Shown piece by piece: positions 1-6,550 of a stretch of 18,739 bases of DNA (its first letter is position 1; every line of letters begins with the position of its first letter). Below the pieces are notes generated by a model. That model made no database searches. It saw nothing but the letters and a program-made list of their open reading frames with translations, and had not been told where the DNA came from. A program made the position numbers and the translations under genes. Source of the DNA: an uncultured Terriglobus sp. (lineage in GTDB: Bacteria > Acidobacteriota > Terriglobia > Terriglobales > Acidobacteriaceae); assembly GCA_937859825.1 (NCBI GenBank), contig CALMAP010000023.1, positions 1 to 18,739 on the forward strand. The letters are read 5' to 3'.

Positions 1-4
1 ACTG

Positions 5-1267
5 ATGCAGCCGGACCGGCCAGTTCGGCTCGCCTATGTCGTCAGTCATCCAATCCAGTACCAGTCGCCGCTTTTGCGGAAGATCGCGGCTGATCCTGCC
101 ATCGATCTGACTGTGTTTTACTGCTCCGATTTTTCGTTGGGGTCCTACAAAGACGAGGGGTTCGGCGCGCAGTTTTCGTGGGATGTCCCGCTAACAGAAG
201 GGTTCCGCTTTGTTGTCCTTCCGCGCTGGCGCGAAACCACAACTCCAGGCACGCTCGCACCTGTCAGCCGCGGCTTTCTTCGGGCGTTTCTCAAAGGGAT
301 TCATGGCAGGCGTTTCGACGTGATGTGGGTTCACGGGTACAGCAGCATCAACGCTATTCACGCGATACTTGCCGCAAGGATGACTGGGATGCCGGTGCTG
401 GTGCGCGCCGAACCCTGGTTGAGTGACCGCACCCGTTCCAAGCAGAAGCTGTTTGTGAAAGGCATCTACTTCAAGCTGCTGAAGGCAGCTATTTCTGCCG
501 CGATGCCGATCGGAACACGCAATGCAGAGTACTGGACACATTACTTTGGCCCAGACTTTCCGAAGTTCCTGGTCCCTTATGCCGTAGACAACGACTTCTT
601 TGCCTGCGGAAGGGCCGCAGCAACGCCCACCCGAAACGAACTTCAGGCAGAACTGGACCTCGATCCCTCGAGGCCTGTGATTCTCTTTGCGTCCAAGCTC
701 CAGATTCGCAAACTCTGCGACGATCTGCTCGAGGCCTACCTGTCCATGATCGAGAGCATGGCGCCAGAAAAGCAGCCGTATCTCCTGATTGTGGGAGACG
801 GAGAGCAGATGGCACAGCTCAAGGCGCGCGTGCAGCAGGCGTCGGCCCACCTTGTGCGTTTTGCGGGTTTCCGCAACCAAAGTGAACTTCCCCGCTTCTT
901 CGATCTCTCTTCCGTATTCGTTCTGCCTTCCCGCCATGAAGCCTGGGGCCTGATCGTCAACGAGGTGATGGCGTGCGGCTTGCCCGTGATCGTTTCAGAC
1001 GATGTAGGCTGCGCCATCGACCTTGTACGCAATGGCGAGAACGGCTTTATTTACCCCGTAGGTGACCGGGCTGCACTGCAGCAAGCGCTGGAGGCATCGA
1101 TCCAACCCGGCGTTGCGGAACGCATGGGTGAGCGCAGCAAAGAGATCATCAGCACTTGGAGCTTTACGGAAGACCTTGCAGGACTCAAACAGGCACTTGC
1201 GCACGTGCTGCGGGGCCGGCTCAAGCTGCCCGAGAGCACGATGGATTCCGCGTTGGAGCGCCGCTAG
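5..1267 (+). CDS. GT4-family glycosyltransferase
   Basis: A 420-residue GT-B fold glycosyltransferase of family 4. It probably moves a sugar from a nucleotide-sugar to a lipid-linked or surface glycan acceptor on the cytoplasmic side of the membrane. The N-terminal half starts with a Rossmann-like strand and the RLAYVVSHPIQYQSPLLRKI block (about residues 8-27) typical of this subgroup. The C-terminal half has the donor-site segment with ILFASKLQIRK (about 226-236), LIVGDGE (261-267) and the retaining-GT4 EX7E motif HEAWGLIVNE (E312 and E320). The length is normal for the family. The ATG at position 5 fits the family N-terminus, but only four bases precede it, so no ribosome binding site can be judged and a slightly earlier start is possible. 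Its stop codon shares a base with the GTG start of the next gene, so the genes are probably translationally coupled in a polysaccharide operon entering from the left. Donor and acceptor sugars cannot be read from sequence. Confidence 0.9.
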   Translation: MQPDRPVRLAYVVSHPIQYQSPLLRKIAADPAIDLTVFYCSDFSLGSYKDEGFGAQFSWDVPLTEGFRFVVLPRWRETTTPGTLAPVSRGFLRAFLKGIHGRRFDVMWVHGYSSINAIHAILAARMTGMPVLVRAEPWLSDRTRSKQKLFVKGIYFKLLKAAISAAMPIGTRNAEYWTHYFGPDFPKFLVPYAVDNDFFACGRAAATPTRNELQAELDLDPSRPVILFASKLQIRKLCDDLLEAYLSMIESMAPEKQPYLLIVGDGEQMAQLKARVQQASAHLVRFAGFRNQSELPRFFDLSSVFVLPSRHEAWGLIVNEVMACGLPVIVSDDVGCAIDLVRNGENGFIYPVGDRAALQQALEASIQPGVAERMGERSKEIISTWSFTEDLAGLKQALAHVLRGRLKLPESTMDSALERR

Positions 1268-1866
1268 TGCGTCCGGCCCACTACAGCGCGGCGGAGCAGA
1301 TCGAGTCAGACCGGCATCCGGCGCAGCGGCCCGCATTTTCTTTGAAGAATCGCATGATGCGCGCGCTCTGGGGCATCACTTCGGCAGTGTTCTTTCGCCT
1401 CTCTCCGAGGCCTTTGCACGCGTGGCGGGCCTTCCTCCTGCGCTGCTTTGGCGCGACGCTTGGGCGGGCCTCCCACATCTATCCCAAGGCGAAAATCTGG
1501 GCGCCTTGGAACCTGCATTGCTCCGACTATGTCGCCATTGCTGACGGTGCGGATATCTATAATCCCGCACCGATGTACTTCGGAGAGTTCGCCATCGTCT
1601 CGCAGGACAGCTACGTCTGCGGCGCGACCCACGACTACGACGACCCGGACTTCCCGCTGCTCGCCTTTGAAATGCACATTGGCACACGTGCCTGGATCTG
1701 TGCCCGCGCTTGCGTCGCTCCGGGGGTGCGGGTGGGCGATGGCGCGGTGCTCGCCCTGGCCTCAGTTGCCACGCGCGACCTTGATCCGTGGAGCATCTAT
1801 GCCGGAGCACCGGCGAAGAAGGTAAAGGAGCGCGCGCAGACCATCCTTCAGGTGCCTTCCCGATGA
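1267..1866 (+). CDS. WcaF-like left-handed beta-helix acetyltransferase
   Basis: A 199-residue hexapeptide-repeat O-acetyltransferase resembling colanic-acid WcaF. It would acetylate a sugar of a surface polysaccharide using acetyl-CoA. The family core runs from about residue 60: NLHCSDYVAIADGADIYNP (82-100), then a VSQDSYVCGATHDYDDPDF block (111-129) with the expected catalytic His122, two further hexapeptide rungs (IGTRAWICARACVAPGVRV) and the terminal YAGAPAKKVKER. A longer reading back to 1156 lies inside the upstream glycosyltransferase. I place the start at the GTG at 1267, which overlaps the upstream TAG stop (TAGTG). An internal ATG at about residue 30 (NRMMRALWG) is the main alternative, because the first 28 residues look less conserved. 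The stop overlaps the next gene's ATG by ATGA. The middle position between two glycosyltransferases supports a glycan-decorating role. Confidence 0.85.
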   Translation: MRPAHYSAAEQIESDRHPAQRPAFSLKNRMMRALWGITSAVFFRLSPRPLHAWRAFLLRCFGATLGRASHIYPKAKIWAPWNLHCSDYVAIADGADIYNPAPMYFGEFAIVSQDSYVCGATHDYDDPDFPLLAFEMHIGTRAWICARACVAPGVRVGDGAVLALASVATRDLDPWSIYAGAPAKKVKERAQTILQVPSR

Positions 1867-2720
1867 TCTCCGTGCTAATTCTGACCCGCAACGAGGCCGA
1901 GGTAATCGAAGGTGCGCTGCGTAGCGTTGACTGGTCTGACGACGTGCACGTGCTGGATTCATCTTCGACAGACGGCACCCAGAATTTGGCACGCGCACTC
2001 GGCGCAACAGTAACGGAACGATCGTTCGACGGCTACGCCTCTCAGCGCAATTTCGGGCTGAAGCTGCCTTTTCGCAACGAATGGATCTTTATTCTCGACG
2101 CAGATGAGCGGCCAAGCTCTGAACTCTCGCAAGAGATGCTTCAGCGCACTCGCACGGCATCCGCAGAGACCGGCGCGTTTCGTCTTCTTCGTCGTGACTT
2201 CTTCTGGGGGCGCTGGCTGAAGCATGCACAGATCACCCCCTCCTACGTGCGTCTCGTGCGTCGGGGTTCAGCGCAATACGTGCGGGAAGTCAACGAGGTG
2301 CTCGAAGTCAACGGCGCCGTGGAAGACCTGAAAGCACCCTTGCTCCACTATCCGTTCAGCAAGGGTCTCTCCTGGTGGATTGCCCGCCATAACACCTATT
2401 CCACCATGGAGGCCACCCTGCTGGTCGATGGCTCCGCAACGGCAAACGCCTCCTGGAGGGAGGCGCTGTTCGGAAAAACCCCGCAGAGCCGGCGCATTGC
2501 GCAGAAGGCGATCTTTTACAAGGTCCCGTTTCGCCCCGCGTTCAAATGGGTTTATATGGTGTTGTGGCGACGTGCGCTTCTGGATGGCATACCCGGAGTT
2601 ACCTATGCCACCCTGCAGTCGATCTACGAATATTTCATCGAGGCGAAACGGCGAGAGTTGCTACGACAGAGGCAAGGGTTGGCGGAAGAGGCAGGCGAGC
2701 TAGCTCAGAAACGAAGCTAG
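1863..2720 (+). CDS. GT2-family glycosyltransferase, WaaE/KdtX-like
   Basis: A 285-residue family 2 (GT-A fold) inverting glycosyltransferase of the type that adds glucose to the LPS core or to other cell-surface glycans. The N-terminus MISVLILTRNEAEVIEGALRS is the classical nucleotide-binding strand. DSSSTDGT (32-39) follows, then QRNFGL (61-66) and the metal/nucleotide motif FILDADE (77-82, Asp79 and Asp81). The later segment, with a tryptophan-rich stretch (KGLSWWIARHNTYS) and YKVPFRPAFKWVY, is common in the WaaE-like subgroup. The C-terminus is charged and probably cytoplasmic. The ATG overlaps the acetyltransferase stop as ATGA, so all three glycan genes form one coupled operon. The stop (2718-2720) overlaps the convergent response-regulator gene. 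The exact sugar and acceptor are not deducible. Confidence 0.9.
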   Translation: MISVLILTRNEAEVIEGALRSVDWSDDVHVLDSSSTDGTQNLARALGATVTERSFDGYASQRNFGLKLPFRNEWIFILDADERPSSELSQEMLQRTRTASAETGAFRLLRRDFFWGRWLKHAQITPSYVRLVRRGSAQYVREVNEVLEVNGAVEDLKAPLLHYPFSKGLSWWIARHNTYSTMEATLLVDGSATANASWREALFGKTPQSRRIAQKAIFYKVPFRPAFKWVYMVLWRRALLDGIPGVTYATLQSIYEYFIEAKRRELLRQRQGLAEEAGELAQKRS

Positions 2721-2731
2721 CTGCGCAGCTT
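2717..2731. other. convergent stop overlap with palindrome
   Basis: The stop codons of the GT2 gene (TAG, 2718-2720) and of the response regulator (TAG on the minus strand, 2717-2719) sit in the palindrome CTAG, so the two genes overlap tail-to-tail by 4 bases. A perfect 12-base palindrome AGCTGCGCAGCT covers 2719-2730. No T-run follows on either strand, so an ordinary rho-independent terminator is not evident. Confidence 0.55.
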
Positions 2732-3088
2732 TGCCAACAGATCGGTCGGGTGTACAGGTTTGGCAAGAATCTCGAACTCATGCCCCTGAGAACGCGCTTT
2801 CTCTAGCAGATCTGCCGTTGCAGCCTGACCGCTGAACAGCAGGATTTTGCACTGCGGCAGCTTCGCGCGTATCTGAATAGCTGCCTCAATCCCGGTCATG
2901 CCGGTCATGATCACGTCCGAAATCAGCATATTGGGCTGGAATGCCTCAATGCTTTCCAGGGCATTCTCCCCTGAGTACACGGCGCGTGCCTCGAAGCCGG
3001 CTTGATTGAGGATGATTGCCAGGGTATTCGCGATCACCTGCTCATCGTCTGCGACTAATACTTTCGGCTTTGCGGTTCCGTTGGTCAT
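2717..3088 (-). CDS. single-domain response regulator (CheY-like receiver)
   Basis: A 123-residue stand-alone receiver domain. The functional residues are in place: acidic pair Asp14-Asp15, phospho-acceptor Asp58 (in LISDVIMTGMTG), switch Ser86 (LLFSGQ), and Lys110 followed by cis-Pro111 (LAKPVHP). There is no output domain, so it should act by protein-protein contact or in a phosphorelay. No histidine kinase is next to it. The Gly-Met-Thr-Gly after the phosphorylated Asp and the C-terminal alpha5 helix look intact. It is divergent from the ABC transporter genes, sharing a roughly 200-base upstream region, and convergent with the GT2 gene, whose stop overlaps its own by 4 bases. CheY-like or Spo0F-like roles are both possible. 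A regulatory link to either neighbour is only inference. Confidence 0.9.
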   Translation of the reverse strand: MTNGTAKPKVLVADDEQVIANTLAIILNQAGFEARAVYSGENALESIEAFQPNMLISDVIMTGMTGIEAAIQIRAKLPQCKILLFSGQAATADLLEKARSQGHEFEILAKPVHPTDLLAKLRS

Positions 3089-3293
3089 ATCTCATTTGAC
3101 GATACCCACCAGAGAGCATGATGGCAAGCGGCCGCAGCACCGTATGGAAGACCGCCGAAACGCAACACGGTTACGCCGGTGCATCATCCGGAATTATGGA
3201 CCGGATGGTACGCTCGAAAGACATTCTTCTCTCCATACCTCTGGAGTCCGGATCCACCGCTTCACCCCTTCTTCCAAACAGCAGGAGTTCAGC
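3089..3293. promoter_or_regulatory. divergent intergenic region between response regulator and ABC ATPase
   Basis: About 205 bases separate the divergent response-regulator and ABC-transporter genes, so promoters for both should lie here. I see a 7-base inverted repeat at 3185-3207 and a small hairpin (CTCCA/TGGAG) at 3231-3246. A poor sigma70-like pair for the plus strand (TTACGC at 3171, TTATGG at 3194, 17-base spacer) would put the -10 box inside the inverted repeat. The matches to consensus are weak. The region also reads open in the ATPase frame, but without family similarity. Confidence 0.4.
3185..3207. repeat. inverted repeat, candidate operator
   Basis: CATCCGG (3185-3191) and its exact reverse complement CCGGATG (3201-3207) flank a 9-base AT-rich spacer. 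Matching half-sites are 16 bases apart, about one and a half helical turns. The position upstream of the ABC-transporter genes fits a dimeric regulator site, but no regulator is identified. Confidence 0.35.
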
Positions 3294-4637
3294 ATGGCCG
3301 AAGCGATCATCCGCGCGGAACAGGTCGAAAAGTACTACGCGCAGCCGAGCGAGAACCGCATTCAGGTCATTTCACCCACAGACCTTGCCATTTCCCCGGG
3401 TGAGATCGTTGCGCTGCTTGGCCCTTCCGGTTCGGGTAAGTCGACGCTGTTGCGCATGCTGACCGGCCTCTCCGTTCCCTCGGCCGGGCAGGTGTTCTGG
3501 CACGGAAGACCGATCGGCGAATCCGAGGCGAACGTCTCCATCGTCTTTCAGAGCTTTGCTCTGTTCCCCTGGCTCACCGTTCTTGAGAATGTGGAAGCTC
3601 CGCTCCAAGCGAAAGGTGTGGGACCTGCCGAACGCAGGCAGCGCGCCATGAAGATGCTGGACACTGTGGGACTCGACGGTTTTCAGCACGCGTTTCCGAA
3701 GGAACTTTCCGGCGGCATGCGCCAGCGTGTCGGCTTCGCACGGGCGCTGGTGGTAGAACCCGAAGTGCTGTTCATGGACGAACCCTTCTCCGCACTGGAC
3801 GTGCTTACCGCTGAGAACCTGCGCAGCGAGTTGCTCGAGCTCTGGCAAAAGAAGACGATGCCCACGCAGTCGATTTTTCTGGTCACGCACAACATCGAGG
3901 AAGCTGTGCTGCTTGCCGACCGCATCATTGTGCTCGGCCGCAATCCTGGGCACATCCGCACCGACTTTCGCGTGCATCTGCAGCATCCACGCGACCGCAA
4001 AACGGCTGCTTTCACGCAACTGGTGGACTACATCTACAAGGTGCTCACGCAGCCCGAAGCACAACCACCCGACCTGCCGCGCACGGCGGATGGAAGACGT
4101 GTACGCGACCAGCGCTTGATGCGTTACCAGATGCTCCCGCATGCACGACCCGGCGGTATCGCCGGTCTACTGGAGTTGATGGTGGACCATGGCGGTAGCG
4201 CCGACATTTACAGGCTGGCAGACGACCTCGCATTTGAGATCGACGACCTCTTGCCGATTGTGGACGCGGCCGCCCTGCTTGGGCTGCTGCATGTGCAGGA
4301 AGGCGATGCCACCCTGACACCCACCGGGAGTGAATACGCTCACGCTGAGATCCTGCAGCAGAAGGAGATTTTTCGCGAGGCTGCGGTCAACAACGTCCTT
4401 TTGCTGCGCCAGATCGTGCGCGCTTTGAATGCAAAAAGCGATGGCAGCGTACCGGAGGAATTCTTTCATGACATGCTCGACGAGCAGTTCAGCGAAGAGG
4501 AGACGCTCCGTCAGCTTGAGACTGCGGTGAACTGGGGCAGGTACGCCGAACTGTTCGACTTCGACGGCAACCGCCGCCGCTTTGTTCAGGCAAGCGCGCA
4601 ACCGATTGAACTGACCGGCGAGGAAATTGAAGCGTGA
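3294..4637 (+). CDS. NitT/TauT-type ABC transporter ATPase with C-terminal AAA-associated domain
   Basis: A 447-residue ATPase subunit of an importer in the nitrate/sulfonate/bicarbonate group. Residues 1-250 are the nucleotide-binding domain: Walker A GPSGSGKST (43-51), Q-loop Gln86, signature LSGGM (138-142), Walker B VLFMDEP (158-164), D-loop SALD and switch His199. Residues about 275-440 form an additional domain (PGGIAGLLELMVDHGG onward) like the AAA-associated C-terminal domain found on a subset of these ATPases, possibly a regulatory or wing region. The ATG at 3294 is preceded by CAGGAG at a good distance, and the NBD begins right after it. The open frame extends further upstream but overlaps the divergent response-regulator gene and lacks family character. 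The gene is the first of a two-gene transport operon with the fused permease. The substrate is unknown, since no binding protein is nearby. Confidence 0.93.
   Translation: MAEAIIRAEQVEKYYAQPSENRIQVISPTDLAISPGEIVALLGPSGSGKSTLLRMLTGLSVPSAGQVFWHGRPIGESEANVSIVFQSFALFPWLTVLENVEAPLQAKGVGPAERRQRAMKMLDTVGLDGFQHAFPKELSGGMRQRVGFARALVVEPEVLFMDEPFSALDVLTAENLRSELLELWQKKTMPTQSIFLVTHNIEEAVLLADRIIVLGRNPGHIRTDFRVHLQHPRDRKTAAFTQLVDYIYKVLTQPEAQPPDLPRTADGRRVRDQRLMRYQMLPHARPGGIAGLLELMVDHGGSADIYRLADDLAFEIDDLLPIVDAAALLGLLHVQEGDATLTPTGSEYAHAEILQQKEIFREAAVNNVLLLRQIVRALNAKSDGSVPEEFFHDMLDEQFSEEETLRQLETAVNWGRYAELFDFDGNRRRFVQASAQPIELTGEEIEA
4620..4625 (+). promoter_or_regulatory. ribosome binding site for GTG at 4634
   Basis: GAGGAA lies about 9 bases ahead of the GTG at 4634, which overlaps the ATPase stop as GTGA. 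It is a better placed Shine-Dalgarno than the GGAG (4662-4665) that sits 12 bases before the permease ATG. Confidence 0.45.
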
Positions 4638-4681
4638 GTAACGCGACTGCCTCCAACTCCCGGAGCGGCAACGCCCGATGA
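4634..4681 (+). CDS. 15-codon bridge ORF between ABC ATPase and permease
   Basis: The GTG at 4634 overlaps the ATPase stop (GTGA). It opens a 15-codon frame rich in Ser, Asn and Ala (M-S-N-A-T-A-S-N-S-R-S-G-N-A-R) and stops at TGA 4679-4681, which overlaps the permease ATG at 4678. It could be a coupling mini-ORF that hands ribosomes to the permease. It could instead be the true permease N-terminus put out of frame by a single-base change. The sequence alone does not decide. Confidence 0.3.
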   Translation: MSNATASNSRSGNAR

Positions 4682-6462
4682 AGCTGCTGCCGACAGGTTT
4701 CGGCCTGCATCGCTCGCGGGAGTCCGCGGAGCCGCAGACGCTTGCCCGCACGCTTGTGCTGCAACGCACGTGGCCTGTGCTGCTGGACATCTTTGTTGCC
4801 CTGGTCGGCCTCGCCTGCTTTTATGCCGTGGTGCAGATTGCCCGGCTCTGGGTGGGGCAGGCACAGCCGGACGTCGTGCTGTCGCTTTCTCCACGTGCGC
4901 TGCCGCGTTATGCGTTCTATTCGATCGTTCGCATGGGGCTGGCCTATCTGCTGAGCCTGCTGTTTGCCGTCGGCTATGGTTACGTGGCCGCGTACAGCCG
5001 AAGGCTCGAAGCGCTCATGATCGCGGCGCTTGACATCCTCCAGTCCATCCCAGTCCTCAGCTTTCTTCCGGGGGTCATGCTGGCCATGGTCGCGCTCTTT
5101 CCCTCAAGGCAGGTGGGGCTGGAACTTGGCGCGATTGTGCTGATCTTTACGGGCCAGGTGTGGAACATGGCCTTCTCGTTCTACTCGTCTTTGAAGAGCC
5201 TGCCCAAAGAGCTCGTGGAGGCGTCGGCGATCTACGGCTACTCGCGATGGCAACGCCTGCTGCAGCTGGAACTACCATCCGCCGCCATCGGACTGATCTG
5301 GAACAGCATGGTCTCAGTCGCGGGCGGCTGGTTCTTCCTGATGGCATGCGAGATGTTCGTGCTCGGCTCCCGCGACTTCCGCCTGCCGGGGCTCGGCAGT
5401 TACCTGCAGACGGCGGCTTCCAGCGGCAACTATGTGGCGATCCTATGGGGACTGCTGACGATGGTGCTGATCATCGTTGCGACCGACCAACTGCTGTGGC
5501 GTCCGCTGATTGCATGGAGCGACAAATTCAAATTTGAACAAGTCGAGAGTACGAAGCGCGTGCGTTCACCACTGCTCTATGCCTTGCAGGAATCTTCCGT
5601 GCTGCGCAGCTTTCGTGACCACGCCCTGAAGCCCTTGGGCGAGCACCTCTATCGGCGTTTCGCACACCAGCACCACGCCACGCCGGAGTATGTGGAGGCG
5701 CAACAGCGAAAGCCTTCGTCATGGCAACGCAATCTGGTCTATGCCGTTGCCCTTGCCGTGATTCTGGCGAGCGCCTTGAAAGCGCTGCAGCTTCTGCGTT
5801 CCCTGCATGTTTTTGAGGTGAAACTGATTCTTCTCGGAGCGGCCGCCACGTTTCTGCGAGTCACCATCGCTTTGGTACTCGCCTCTGCGTGGACGATCCC
5901 GGTTGGAGTCGCCATCGGCTTTCATCCGCGCCTTGCACGCATCGCGCAGCCTGTTGCCCAGATTGCCGCGAGCGTGCCGGCAACCGCCCTCTTCCCTGTG
6001 CTCCTGGTGCTGCTGGTGCGCAACGGCGGCGGCATGAACGTGGGATCGGTGCTGCTGATGCTGCTGGGAACGCAGTGGTACATTCTGTTCAACGTAATCG
6101 CAGGAGCCATTGCTATCCCCAGCGATTTGAAAGAAGTCTCCCGCCTCTTCCATTTCACGCACTGGCAGCACTGGCGCACGGTTATCCTGCCCGGCATCTT
6201 CCCTTTCCTCATCACGGGCCTGGTAACAGCCTCCGGTGGCGCGTGGAACGCCAGCATTATTGCGGAGTACTTTCGCCTGAAAGGCAATACGCTTACGGCG
6301 TTCGGCCTGGGAGAACAGATCAGCGCGGCGACGGACAGCGGGCGCTTTGCGGCACTCCTGCTGGCGACCATCGTAATGGCGCTGATGGTGGTCACAATCA
6401 ATCGGCTATTGTGGCGACCACTCTTCCGTCTGGCTGAAACAAAGTATCGTCTTGGCGCTTAG
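4678..6462 (+). CDS. ABC transporter permease, two fused NitT/TauT-type permease domains
   Basis: A 594-residue inner-membrane permease made of two tandem binding-protein-dependent transport domains (about residues 35-285 and 350-590). Each half carries an EAA-type coupling loop that docks on the ATPase: LVEASAIYGYSRWQRLLQLE (about 179-198) and LKEVSRLFHFTHWQHWRTVI (about 485-504). Each half also ends in the same phrase, LLWRPL, followed by a charged tail (about 272-277 and 578-583). This is direct evidence of an internal duplication, so one polypeptide can replace the usual permease dimer. About ten to twelve hydrophobic segments are visible, and a polar cytoplasmic linker (about 285-350) joins the halves. 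The ATG at 4678 is chosen because it is the first Met in frame; see the bridge ORF at 4634. The gene is co-transcribed with the ATPase. The substrate is not predictable. Confidence 0.92.
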   Translation: MKLLPTGFGLHRSRESAEPQTLARTLVLQRTWPVLLDIFVALVGLACFYAVVQIARLWVGQAQPDVVLSLSPRALPRYAFYSIVRMGLAYLLSLLFAVGYGYVAAYSRRLEALMIAALDILQSIPVLSFLPGVMLAMVALFPSRQVGLELGAIVLIFTGQVWNMAFSFYSSLKSLPKELVEASAIYGYSRWQRLLQLELPSAAIGLIWNSMVSVAGGWFFLMACEMFVLGSRDFRLPGLGSYLQTAASSGNYVAILWGLLTMVLIIVATDQLLWRPLIAWSDKFKFEQVESTKRVRSPLLYALQESSVLRSFRDHALKPLGEHLYRRFAHQHHATPEYVEAQQRKPSSWQRNLVYAVALAVILASALKALQLLRSLHVFEVKLILLGAAATFLRVTIALVLASAWTIPVGVAIGFHPRLARIAQPVAQIAASVPATALFPVLLVLLVRNGGGMNVGSVLLMLLGTQWYILFNVIAGAIAIPSDLKEVSRLFHFTHWQHWRTVILPGIFPFLITGLVTASGGAWNASIIAEYFRLKGNTLTAFGLGEQISAATDSGRFAALLLATIVMALMVVTINRLLWRPLFRLAETKYRLGA

Positions 6463-6469
6463 GTGTTGA

Positions 6470-6498
6470 GGACGCGGACACACGCGCCGTCTGCGTTC
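6470..6498 (+). terminator. hairpin after ABC permease gene, possible terminator
   Basis: A 10-base-pair stem, 6470-6479 pairing with 6489-6498 (core ACGCGGAC with GTCTGCGT, two G-U pairs) around a 9-base loop, begins 8 bases after the permease stop. No T-run follows, so it is at best a non-canonical or factor-assisted terminator. Confidence 0.35.
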
Positions 6499-6506
6499 AC
6501 GTATCC

Positions 6507-6522
6507 TCTCTAGAAGTAGAGA
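6507..6522 (+). promoter_or_regulatory. small hairpin in the asd leader
   Basis: TCTCTA (6507-6512) and TAGAGA (6517-6522) form a perfect 6-base-pair stem around the tetraloop GAAG, about 30 bases before the asd start. The 88-base gap should also hold any promoter for the lysine/DAP genes. I see no lysine-riboswitch-like structure; the gap is too short for one. Confidence 0.3.
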
Positions 6523-6550
6523 TTCGTCAGTAACGGAGCGTACGAGCAGC

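Noticed and set aside
191..937. Long open frame of 248 codons on the minus strand opposite the GT4 gene
   Set aside because: It is antisense to a clearly recognised glycosyltransferase and shows no family motifs; long antisense frames are common in GC-rich genes.
2719..2730. Bidirectional terminator at the GT2/response-regulator junction
   Set aside because: The 12-base palindrome is perfect but has no T-run on either side and lies within both coding ends.
3006..3293. N-terminal extension of the ABC ATPase by 96 codons
   Set aside because: It overlaps the divergent response-regulator gene, lacks ABC features, and a good ribosome binding site lies before the ATG at 3294.
3372..4142. Minus-strand open frame of 256 codons opposite the ABC ATPase
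   Set aside because: The plus strand carries all ATPase motifs here, and the antisense protein has the low-information, His/Arg/Gln-rich look of a shadow frame.
6463..6550. Lysine riboswitch ahead of asd/lysC
   Set aside because: The gap is 88 bases, about half the size of a lysine aptamer, and shows none of its conserved layout.
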